From NCBI GenBank assembly GCA_002496955.1, contig DALZ01000156.1, positions 1 to 14,556 of the forward strand: a stretch of DNA of 14,556 nt, given 5' to 3'. Of this stretch, positions 6,280-13,490 are shown piece by piece. The notes below the pieces were generated by a model. It made no database searches. It worked only from the letters and a program-made list of their open reading frames with translations, and was not told the origin of the DNA. The DNA is from Euryarchaeota archaeon UBA128 (GTDB lineage Archaea > Thermoplasmatota > Poseidoniia > Poseidoniales > Poseidoniaceae). Made by a program: the position numbers and the translations under genes. Position 1 is the first letter of the stretch. Every line of letters starts with the position of its first letter.

Positions 6280-9093
6280 ATGGGACTAGTAGAGAATCTC
6301 GGAAGAGTTGCGTCATCCTACATGGATGAAAAAGAAAGACTGCAGACAACGGGAGAGAAGCGTAAACGAACTAGAATGGGGCACGGATTCTGGCCGCATG
6401 AAGTACTTAGAGACGTATTGATTTTTGCTTTCATGGGAGCTGTCCTACTATATTACGCGTGGATAATCCCGCCACCACTCCACGGTGCGGCAGACCCCTA
6501 TGCACAAGCAGGTTTCGTTTTCCCTGATTGGTATGTATTGTTTTCATACGGTTATTTGAGATGGGGTGAATATCTCCCGCAGTTTACCGTGCCGACAGGT
6601 TTTGTCGGTGATATCTTTGGCCAACCCGTGTTCCCATGGAACGCTGCTTGGTGGGGTGCTGCCCTAACAGGAATCCCGGTAGGTATTTTGGTCTTACCAC
6701 CGTTTTTGGGCGGAAGGGAAAAGCGACCCGTCGAAGACCCATGGTTTGCCGCTGCTGGCGCAGTCTATCTTGCACACATATGGTTTATCTCAGTGTTTTC
6801 GATCAACATTTTCCTAGAATTATACCATAAAAATAGATCTGATTACTGTAAGTTAGACAGCCACGGAGACCTATTGTGCGGGGTGAGAGAACCATGGTTA
6901 GCGGAAGCTTTCAATGCTCTACCTTGGCTCATGACCGGTGTTTTCTTATGGATTTGTATATATTTTGGCGCCCGGATGGTGCTAACTAAAGCATGGGGCT
7001 CTGGATTCACACCAGGACATGCCAAACAAATCTTAGTCGGTGCTCTAATTCTATCTACCGCAGCAACTGTTGCTACCTGGGATGTTTACGACAAAGGTTT
7101 CTGGGGTGCAAAAGGACTTGGCACCATTGCAGATTATACTGAACTCGAGGAGATGCGGACCCAGCCAGTGGACATACATGTGCACGATACCAATGAATTT
7201 ACTGATGAATTTGGTTGGTCTGATGATGGCATAGTTCCTACAGCAGCATGGCTTGATTGGGTCATATATCAGCCTGGCCAACAGGTAATAATCGACTTTG
7301 CCGATGCTAACGGCCACCAAGATCCGGCTAATGGAATCAATGCTGCGGAAAACTCAACTGTCTTAACTGCTGAAGATGCTTGGCGCTCCGCTGGGACTTT
7401 CACCATCACAGAGGACCCAGTCCACTTCCCTGAAGGCCATCATGAATCGGTGAGTAAAATCACTACTGATATCGCCTGCGAACACAGAGCAGAAGAAAGA
7501 AAGATCAACGATGTCAAAACCGAGACAATGATAAGCAGCACAATGGTAGTTTACAACGCTGATGACGAGATAGTTTCTGAATTTTCTAACTGTGCTGGCG
7601 CGTCCCTAGACTTGCCTGTGGGAACATATACCTACGAATTTGATGTCGTAATATCCGGGCCGTTGGCACTTAATGACACCATGATGAAAGAAATGGGTCT
7701 GGAAATCATTGCCTTCCAACCACTGTTGGTTTGGTCTAACTCAGCGCCAGACGCGTTGCAAGGGAAGACTGTTAACTTGAGCAACAGTGTCGAAATGGCT
7801 CTTGGCGCTGGCAGTTTTGATGAAGTCAACAATCCGAGTTACCACATGAACCCCAAAAGCCTAGATGCAAAATTGATTTATGCAATGTTTATTCCATGTT
7901 TAACATTTGGTGCAATGGTATTTATCCTGTTGAGGTCGATGGCTAGAGGATATGAATTCGAGATGAACAAATGTTACGGCTGTGATTTGTGTGATGATGC
8001 TTGTCCAGTTCGCTTGTTTAATGGTGGTGACAAGCTCAACATCATTTACAACTCTTGGAATAACGAAGACGATGGTGTCCCGTTGTATTCGTGTTTAACC
8101 TGCACAGCGTGTACCAACGCCTGTCCACAACTTGTTGACTACGACTCATATGTTGACATTAGAAGAGGTTTGATTGTTGGTGGACCACAAGCTGAAATCC
8201 CTCACACCGTGTTACAAGCGGTGCTTGCTGCTGAAGCGGAGGAGGATGCTAACGCAGATTTCATGGCTGTTGAAGACTACCCGATTGAGTCTAATGTAGG
8301 ATACTACCCTGGTTGCGTCGACTATTTAGACCAAGAGATGGTCTTCTCACACGTCAATGAGGGCGAGATGAACTTAGGCGATGCAACAACCTCGGCATTT
8401 ACCATCTTTGATGAGATTGGAGTTGATGTGTCATACCTCGGACGAGATTTCTTGAAATGTTGTGGTCACGATCAAAAATGGCAGGGTCTGACTGAAGTAT
8501 TTGATAAATTAAAAGCATACAATCAAAAGAAAATACACCAGTCTGGAATTGACACCTTGGTCTCATCCTGTGCCGAATGTTTCAGAACATTTGCCAGAGA
8601 CTACGAATTGGAAGATGTCAAGGTCATGCATACCACCGAATTCCTCCTAGAACAAGGCTTCGACATGAATCTCAAGGTCGAAGAAGAAACCACTGTTACT
8701 TACCATGACCCCTGTAGACTTGGTAGGCAAATGGGAATTTACGAAGAACCTCGTGAATTGATTCAATCCGTAGAGGGTGTTAGCATCGTTGAGATGGAAC
8801 ACAGTGGAGAAGACGCAATGTGTTGCGGTGTGTCAAGCATGATGTCATGTAATGAGAACGCAAGAGCGCTAAGAGTCGCACGAATGGAAGAAATCAAATC
8901 AACTGGTGCTGATACCATGCTCACCTCGTGCCCGAAGTGTGTTTCTCACTTCGAATGTCTGAAGTTCGAAGGCGATGAGCGCTATGCAGACATCAAGATT
9001 CTCGATGTTGTTTCGTTCCTTGCACAACAGATCAATGAAAAGAAAGACAAGATTGGTCAAGATACTGCTTTAGTTGTCGAAACCGAAGCTTGA
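6280..9093 (+). CDS. Fusion of cytochrome b6f subunit IV-like domain with HdrD/GlpC-type iron-sulfur protein
   Basis: This is one uninterrupted 937-residue polypeptide. Residues 34-180 match subunit IV (PetD): GHGFWPHEVLRD (35-46), a helix at 43-63, ADPYAQAGFVFPDWY (71-85) with PDWY in place of the quinol-site PEWY, then helices at 122-142 and 157-180. Two further helices (about 212-232 and 250-267) lead into an extracytoplasmic region (268-528) that I cannot name. A last helix (531-551) returns to the cytoplasm. A ferredoxin-type 2[4Fe-4S] module follows, with Cys565/568/571/575 and Cys605/608/611/615. Two CCG domains end the protein: Cys679, Cys727-728, Cys764, Cys767; and Cys812, Cys848-849, Cys884, Cys887. 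CCG repeats bind the noncubane [4Fe-4S] clusters of heterodisulfide reductase and occur in GlpC/LldE-type dehydrogenase subunits. Positive charges after helices 2, 4 and 6 fit quinol site outside, iron-sulfur module inside. The substrate or redox partner of the Hdr part is unknown. Confidence 0.92.
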   Translation: MGLVENLGRVASSYMDEKERLQTTGEKRKRTRMGHGFWPHEVLRDVLIFAFMGAVLLYYAWIIPPPLHGAADPYAQAGFVFPDWYVLFSYGYLRWGEYLPQFTVPTGFVGDIFGQPVFPWNAAWWGAALTGIPVGILVLPPFLGGREKRPVEDPWFAAAGAVYLAHIWFISVFSINIFLELYHKNRSDYCKLDSHGDLLCGVREPWLAEAFNALPWLMTGVFLWICIYFGARMVLTKAWGSGFTPGHAKQILVGALILSTAATVATWDVYDKGFWGAKGLGTIADYTELEEMRTQPVDIHVHDTNEFTDEFGWSDDGIVPTAAWLDWVIYQPGQQVIIDFADANGHQDPANGINAAENSTVLTAEDAWRSAGTFTITEDPVHFPEGHHESVSKITTDIACEHRAEERKINDVKTETMISSTMVVYNADDEIVSEFSNCAGASLDLPVGTYTYEFDVVISGPLALNDTMMKEMGLEIIAFQPLLVWSNSAPDALQGKTVNLSNSVEMALGAGSFDEVNNPSYHMNPKSLDAKLIYAMFIPCLTFGAMVFILLRSMARGYEFEMNKCYGCDLCDDACPVRLFNGGDKLNIIYNSWNNEDDGVPLYSCLTCTACTNACPQLVDYDSYVDIRRGLIVGGPQAEIPHTVLQAVLAAEAEEDANADFMAVEDYPIESNVGYYPGCVDYLDQEMVFSHVNEGEMNLGDATTSAFTIFDEIGVDVSYLGRDFLKCCGHDQKWQGLTEVFDKLKAYNQKKIHQSGIDTLVSSCAECFRTFARDYELEDVKVMHTTEFLLEQGFDMNLKVEEETTVTYHDPCRLGRQMGIYEEPRELIQSVEGVSIVEMEHSGEDAMCCGVSSMMSCNENARALRVARMEEIKSTGADTMLTSCPKCVSHFECLKFEGDERYADIKILDVVSFLAQQINEKKDKIGQDTALVVETEA

Positions 9094-9105
9094 CTACTCT
9101 GATAT

Positions 9106-9408
9106 TCACTTCGACTTTTTCTTTGTTGGCCCCTCACTAGAGTCACTCATTCCTATGATTTCGTAGTTAGAAGGAAATAAAGCTACAGCAACACCTCCCA
9201 GCATTGCCATCAATCCCCAAAAAAACATCTGCCTGACAAACAGCATTTCCAGTGCCAACACGCACAACAGCAGTCCACCTATGTTAGATGTCCAGACTAA
9301 GGTCTTGAAGGTCGACAACGGTACTCCGGTAGTCCCCGGTTTTCTATATGGCCCAAACTCACCACCAAAGCGTTGAGCATCGTTCTTTGCTTCACTTTTA
9401 CTACTCAT
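9106..9408 (-). CDS. Small two-helix membrane protein downstream of ferredoxin
   Basis: This protein has 100 residues from the ATG at 9408, chosen because AGGTGAT (9422-9416) lies seven bases upstream. In-frame ATG 9417 and GTG 9420 overlap the ferredoxin stop and are alternatives. A soluble N-terminus of about 33 residues, with a GGEFGPYRKPGTTGVPLS stretch, precedes two hydrophobic segments (about 36-55 and 60-79). A charged tail ending in KKKSK follows. I do not recognise a family. It is the last gene of the minus-strand run, translationally linked to the ferredoxin, and ends 12 bases from the convergent end of the Rieske/b6/Hdr operon. A membrane tether or partner for the ferredoxin is a possible but unproven role. 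Confidence 0.65.
   Translation of the reverse strand: MSSKSEAKNDAQRFGGEFGPYRKPGTTGVPLSTFKTLVWTSNIGGLLLCVLALEMLFVRQMFFWGLMAMLGGVAVALFPSNYEIIGMSDSSEGPTKKKSK
9115..9124 (+). terminator. Candidate U-tract terminator of the respiratory operon
   Basis: A T-rich run (TTTTTCTTT) starts 23 bases after the stop of the fusion gene, with no stem-loop needed for archaeal U-tract termination. It lies within the end of the convergent gene. The call rests on base composition and position only. Confidence 0.3.
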
Positions 9409-9415
9409 AACAGTC

Positions 9416-9422
9416 ATCACCT
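9416..9422 (-). promoter_or_regulatory. Ribosome binding site AGGTGAT deciding the start at 9408
   Basis: AGGTGAT on the minus strand overlaps the ferredoxin stop codon and lies seven bases from ATG 9408. It would be too close to serve ATG 9417, so it favours the shorter protein. Confidence 0.5.
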
Positions 9423-9749
9423 GTCAATCATAGATATTGCATCAGTCGGACAGGCAAGGACACACAAACGGCAACCAGTGCAAGCATCTCTAATGATTTT
9501 CGCTTTCCTATTTGATTCTACATTCATCAAAGGGCTTCGCATAGCGACTTTATACAGTTGGATTGCATCATCATCACAAACAATATCACATTGGTCACAT
9601 CCAATGCATTGTTGTTCTTTCACAAAAGCAACGGTATTTTCACCACCTTTGATACTGGAGTGCTGGACGCTACGCTGACGATTAAGCGACGTCCTTATGC
9701 GCAAGGCTTCTTGCTGCCGACGCAATTTCAACTCCTTCGCACTCGTCAT
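9417..9749 (-). CDS. 2[4Fe-4S] ferredoxin-like protein with basic N-terminal extension
   Basis: This 110-residue protein has two CxxCxxCxxxC motifs: Cys48, 51, 54, 58 and Cys90, 93, 96, 100. Each can provide ligands for a [4Fe-4S] cluster. The second is followed by the usual Pro (CPTDAI), whereas the first is followed by Asp-Asp-Asp instead. The motifs are 32 residues apart, with a basic loop between. The first 40 residues are strongly basic and probably helical, which is unlike minimal bacterial ferredoxins. It would act as a cytosolic electron carrier or as a subunit docking on an oxidoreductase. Its ATG overlaps the stop of the upstream membrane-protein gene by four bases (ATGA). The gene lies convergent to the operon carrying the HdrD-like fusion, a plausible partner by context. 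Confidence 0.85.
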   Translation of the reverse strand: MTSAKELKLRRQQEALRIRTSLNRQRSVQHSSIKGGENTVAFVKEQQCIGCDQCDIVCDDDAIQLYKVAMRSPLMNVESNRKAKIIRDACTGCRLCVLACPTDAISMIDR

Positions 9750-10420
9750 CTGGTTGACCCTAGGGGGTGCTTCTCTTCAAACTTAACGACTGTTGTGTTA
9801 ACGAGTAAGTCCCCTAAGCAATAAAATGCGCCTACCAAGAGAGGTGGATTCCATGCGGTCAGGCCAGTCCAAGGGACATCATTAGACCATGTCCAATTGC
9901 CAAGTTGAGTACCCACGATTTCCATCACTAGCGCTGCCCATGCCATGGATGCATAAAGACGAGGTTGTGGGCCGAATTTGGTAAATAACAACACAAGTAA
10001 TAGCAGAAATACCGCAGAGGTATCGCTACCAACAATAACACCATAGGCCACCATTGGAATAAATGGCATCAGGATCGGTATCGCTAGTTTTTGCTCAAAT
10101 TTACTAGCTATTATACGCCCTAGATCAAACAAAAAATAATGACCTGCCGGTACAAATAGCGGCATTAAACCGCGTTGATATTCATATATCTTCCAAACCT
10201 CGCTAAAAAATAGTTCCATGGGTGTCGCAAAGGCAAGAACCGTTAGCATCTCAATACGCTCTTTACGGTCTGTTGATTTGTAGATAGCAAAAAATACCGA
10301 CCAACACCAAATGTTTACCGGCCATTCCGCTAGCTTGTCTGGTAATAGACCACCACATGCTGTGGCTGAAACCCATAAACCAATCAGTATGGTTAGTGAG
10401 TACAACCAAGCCCTGGCCAT
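9746..10420 (-). CDS. Polytopic membrane protein of unrecognised family
   Basis: This protein has 224 residues from the ATG at 10420. The frame is open further upstream but there overlaps the gshA-like gene and shows no good start. About six to seven helices are predicted, near 5-22, 34-48, 57-72, 85-103, 112-131, 134-148 and 154-170, with another possible segment near 192-210. Striking polar or aromatic residues lie in or near membrane segments: E69 and E74, W76 and Y79 in FFSEVWKIYEYQ (71-82), PLFVPAGHYFLFD (87-99), GTQLGNWTW (170-178) and WNPPLLVGAFYCLGD (190-204). Such conserved-looking E, H, D and N positions suggest an enzyme or cofactor-binding protein rather than a simple transporter. 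I cannot assign a function. It overlaps the ferredoxin gene by four bases and follows gshA by 43 bases. Confidence 0.75.
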   Translation of the reverse strand: MARAWLYSLTILIGLWVSATACGGLLPDKLAEWPVNIWCWSVFFAIYKSTDRKERIEMLTVLAFATPMELFFSEVWKIYEYQRGLMPLFVPAGHYFLFDLGRIIASKFEQKLAIPILMPFIPMVAYGVIVGSDTSAVFLLLLVLLFTKFGPQPRLYASMAWAALVMEIVGTQLGNWTWSNDVPWTGLTAWNPPLLVGAFYCLGDLLVNTTVVKFEEKHPLGSTR

Positions 10421-10463
10421 GATTATACCAAACCAATAAGAGTGATATTGCTTTGCATGAAAT

Positions 10464-11675
10464 CTAATCACGATAGTTTGAAAATTCCTTACCCATAGCA
10501 AGCATAGATAGTTCGGCAACTAAAGCGTGCCAACTGTGTGAGTTTTCTCCATAGAGATGTCCTGCCTCTGCATGGCTTTGGAATGTTGAACTAGGAGAAT
10601 TTAGATTTTCAATATCACTTTTCTTTTCATTCACTCGATAGAACCATGACGCTGCTTGACCATCGACCAGATAAACCACTGGTTCAACGGGGCCTCCATC
10701 CTCGGTTTTCAATCTGGTTGGAACCCCCTCCTGGATTAGAAAATTTTCCACATCAACACCACCTTTTGAATACATGAGTTTATTCATTTTTCGATTTGAT
10801 AATGATAACAGTTCCTTGCCACTCTTCACCGATAGTATTCCAAGACCGTATGTTCCGCTGTCATTCTTGATGAAGACTACTGGCTCGCGCTCAATAGCCA
10901 TCGAGTGGTACTTTTGTTTTATTTTATCAATGAATTCATCAACCTCAGCAGCCAACTCAATACGGCACGATTCTCTATCGAGACATTTGTCTTTTGATAC
11001 AAACCAATCTGTCATCAAATGCCACGGCTCAATCTCCAACATTTCCGCAATCTCATGGACGTACTCGCTCAGCGCTTCGTAATGGTGTGACTTCTTCCTT
11101 TGGTGCCAGCCCATTATTGGCGGGGGTGATACGCGGGCAGATGTCAGCCCTGGAACAATTCCTTCTGTTAGGTCATTATTGAGCAAAATCATGTCAGGTG
11201 CGACCCCATCGACAACTATACTTTCTTCATCTCCAACCTGAATTATTGAAACATAGTCTAAGTTTAATGGACCAGAAATACCAGCCAAAGAACCATGCTC
11301 AGCGAGTTCTGGTGAACCAACTGTACACCTGAAACCTGCTTTTTCGATGAGTCTTTGCAAGGTGGTTAGATTTTCAACATATGCCGCATTTCTCGTGTGT
11401 GATTCAGGGTATAGGTGAACCCACTCGCAGTTTGTATCGCGCCTCCTAATGTGATTCTTTAGTAGGGCTGAGATATGTTGCTCGTCTTCTTTAGCTATGT
11501 TATTAAAACCAGCGGGAAAGTGATTTGCATCGACTACGGCGATCTTCCATCCAGCATCTCTGACATCCACACTACCATAAATCGGAATGGGTACTTCTTG
11601 ACGCTTGGCGTTCATCCATTCAGTAATAATCTGCCTCTTGGCTTCAACCAACTCATTCAAATCACTTAGATTCAT
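10464..11675 (-). CDS. gshA: Glutamate-cysteine ligase, Acidithiobacillus-type (GshA family)
   Basis: This 403-residue protein would join glutamate and cysteine with ATP to give gamma-glutamylcysteine. The hallmark N-terminal motif SVDVRDAGWKIAVVDANHFPAGFNNI spans 35-60. An ATP-grasp-like VFIKNDSGTYGLGIL (267-281) and a C-terminal segment around QEGVPTRLKTEDGGPVEP (315-332) follow. These match my memory of the family first described in Acidithiobacillus ferrooxidans, which is unrelated in sequence to the common GCS2 ligases. The length (about 400-430) also agrees. It could instead ligate another amino acid pair. The ATG overlaps the asnB stop by four bases (ATGA), and a strong ribosome binding site lies seven bases upstream, so the two genes are translated together. 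No glutathione synthetase (GshB) gene is seen in the window. Confidence 0.75.
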   Translation of the reverse strand: MNLSDLNELVEAKRQIITEWMNAKRQEVPIPIYGSVDVRDAGWKIAVVDANHFPAGFNNIAKEDEQHISALLKNHIRRRDTNCEWVHLYPESHTRNAAYVENLTTLQRLIEKAGFRCTVGSPELAEHGSLAGISGPLNLDYVSIIQVGDEESIVVDGVAPDMILLNNDLTEGIVPGLTSARVSPPPIMGWHQRKKSHHYEALSEYVHEIAEMLEIEPWHLMTDWFVSKDKCLDRESCRIELAAEVDEFIDKIKQKYHSMAIEREPVVFIKNDSGTYGLGILSVKSGKELLSLSNRKMNKLMYSKGGVDVENFLIQEGVPTRLKTEDGGPVEPVVYLVDGQAASWFYRVNEKKSDIENLNSPSSTFQSHAEAGHLYGENSHSWHALVAELSMLAMGKEFSNYRD

Positions 11676-13441
11676 GATATAACCTCCTCTATTAATGATT
11701 CTATAGAATAATTTTGACGGCGGTGATGGGGCTCTATTATGTGTAGTGCCTCAAACAATCCAAGACCTAAAGCCATGTCTGGTTGCTTCTGCAATACTCT
11801 GGTGAAATTCGAATAGTGATTTGCTAACTCTTGTGAATAGTTGGAATATTCACTCAAGAATGACTTCAATTGGTTGGGAGAGGTTGCGGTTCCGGCCGGT
11901 AATTTTGGCCGGTCTGTAATATGACTGGGCAATCCTGTCAATCTTGCAGCGCTGCGCAGGGCCGCTTTTTCCAAACCGACATTTGGTAGTCGCCACTCTT
12001 TTGGTAAACGATATGCTTGCTCGCGGTGGAATTTGCCCAAAAACGGCACTCTTACTTCAAGGGAATGTGCCATTGAATGACGATCAACCAACCTGAGTTG
12101 AAAGTTACTCAATTGTCCACGCTCTAACTCAAAATTTAACATATCTTCTAAATTGTTGGTATAATCCTCTGGGTGTAAACTGTTGTCAAAGTAGCACTCA
12201 TTGGTTGGGAGTTGCTTGGCAATAATCTTATCACTTATCGAACTATTAATTGATTTTAATCGCTCCAAAACTAATTGCCTGTGTTTGCCAAGTGATTTGT
12301 AGCGAGGATAACCAGCGTGAATTTCATCTGCTCCTTGCCCGCATAGTCCGACTTTTACCTGCTTCCTCATCTCTTGGAATAACGGTTGAAAGAAGAGTAC
12401 TGATACGTCCAAATCCTCGCCATACCATGACAATTTTGGAATATCTTTGATGAATATCTCGTCATTCATAATCTTTTGATGATGAACCAAATCAAGCGAT
12501 TTAGCCACTTCTTCAGCGGCAATCCAGTCAGGGTTATCCTCACTTTCAGCCACAGTCCAGCAAGCTGGTACTGGTTGGCCTTCACGCCCTGCAGCTTCAC
12601 TAGCAACTGCAGCAACCAAGGATGAATCTAAACCACCCGACAGAACAATTCCCACTGGAACATCGGCCATCAAACGTTCTTGCACACTAACAGTGAACGA
12701 TTCTAGTAGTCTACTTGCATCATCACCCGGGCTCCAACTGTGTTGCGGATTCAGTTTTTGACGTTCGAAATTAGTCACTGAATCCAAGTATGGCTGTGAC
12801 ATACTGTCTAGACGCCAAACCTCAGCAGTTCCGGGACGAACTTGGTGAACATCAGCGATCAGTGTTGAGGCATCCATAGTATACTCCCACGCCAACCTTA
12901 ACGCAAGAGAAACTTCGTCTAATGCTGGAGTGTATGATTCATGAGCGTGAAATGCCTTAATCTCGCTAGCGAATAACAGACTACCATCGACAATTGAGCG
13001 AACTAATGGTTTGATTCCTAAACTATCGCGAGCGAGAATCAATTCCCCATGTTTCGCGTCCCAAAGGGCGAAACTGAACATCCCGTTCAATTTGCTAATC
13101 CAAGTTTTATGGTTATCACCACCACCCTTCATTTTGAAGTCATGGTAAAGTGCCAGTATAACTTCTGAATCACCACCAGTTCGCCACTGATAGTTCAATT
13201 TGTCACGCAATTGTAGGTGATTATAAATCTCGCCATTGACGATAATTACACAGTCATTGCTACCTGTTATTGGTTGACTGCTGCCAGCTAGGTCCACTAT
13301 TGATAGCCTAGTGTGTCCGAGGGAAATGTTTGCATCAGACCATACGCCGCTGCCGTCTGGACCACGGTGAGCGAGAATACCAATCATGCGATTTATCACA
13401 GATTCATCCGGCGATGCGAACATCCCAGAAATACCGCACAT
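11672..13441 (-). CDS. asnB: Asparagine synthetase (glutamine-hydrolysing), AsnB-type
   Basis: This 589-residue enzyme would convert aspartate, glutamine and ATP to asparagine. The start is set at ATG 13441, not the GTG at 13447, because class II amidotransferases need Cys at position 2 as the N-terminal nucleophile (MCGISGMF). The glutaminase domain (1-about 190) has AHRGPDG (24-30), RLSIVD (45-50), VNGEIYN (68-74) and GGDSEV (89-94). The synthetase domain carries the PP-loop SGGLDSS (268-274), GQGADE (368-373) and RVPFLGK (464-470). GQGxDE appears where E. coli AsnB has GEGSDE; this variant is common in AsnB-like enzymes. The C-terminus holds the EKAALR and RPKLPAGTAT segments. The protein is full length. 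The tight coupling to gshA means amidation of another acid cannot be excluded. Confidence 0.9.
   Translation of the reverse strand: MCGISGMFASPDESVINRMIGILAHRGPDGSGVWSDANISLGHTRLSIVDLAGSSQPITGSNDCVIIVNGEIYNHLQLRDKLNYQWRTGGDSEVILALYHDFKMKGGGDNHKTWISKLNGMFSFALWDAKHGELILARDSLGIKPLVRSIVDGSLLFASEIKAFHAHESYTPALDEVSLALRLAWEYTMDASTLIADVHQVRPGTAEVWRLDSMSQPYLDSVTNFERQKLNPQHSWSPGDDASRLLESFTVSVQERLMADVPVGIVLSGGLDSSLVAAVASEAAGREGQPVPACWTVAESEDNPDWIAAEEVAKSLDLVHHQKIMNDEIFIKDIPKLSWYGEDLDVSVLFFQPLFQEMRKQVKVGLCGQGADEIHAGYPRYKSLGKHRQLVLERLKSINSSISDKIIAKQLPTNECYFDNSLHPEDYTNNLEDMLNFELERGQLSNFQLRLVDRHSMAHSLEVRVPFLGKFHREQAYRLPKEWRLPNVGLEKAALRSAARLTGLPSHITDRPKLPAGTATSPNQLKSFLSEYSNYSQELANHYSNFTRVLQKQPDMALGLGLFEALHIIEPHHRRQNYSIESLIEEVIS
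11682..11689 (-). promoter_or_regulatory. Strong ribosome binding site GAGGAGGT of gshA
   Basis: The minus-strand sequence GAGGAGGT lies inside the 3' end of asnB, with its GGAGG core seven bases before the gshA ATG at 11675. It fixes that start and allows efficient coupled translation. Confidence 0.65.
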
Positions 13442-13452
13442 ATTCACTTGTT

Positions 13453-13478
13453 AGCGATTGTTTATTTGAAGAATCGCT
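13453..13478. repeat. Inverted repeat flanking the presumed asnB promoter
   Basis: Two perfect 7-bp arms (AGCGATT at 13453-13459 and AATCGCT at 13472-13478) enclose 12 bases that contain a TATA-like AAATAA on the minus strand, about 24 bases from the asnB ATG. The arrangement fits an operator around a leaderless promoter; a small RNA hairpin is the alternative. Confidence 0.4.
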
Positions 13479-13490
13479 TTTCGCCGTTGA

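Noticed and set aside
9373..9678. 101-codon plus-strand frame
   Set aside because: It is antisense to the ferredoxin, whose two cysteine motifs make the minus-strand reading certain.
10421..10519. N-terminal extension of the unknown membrane protein up to 10519
   Set aside because: The extra 33 codons overlap the end of gshA, give a non-membrane-like stretch, and lack a plausible start compared with ATG 10420.
13445..13447. GTG at 13447 as the asnB start
   Set aside because: It would put two residues before Met-Cys and block the N-terminal cysteine nucleophile; ATG at 13441 is required for activity.
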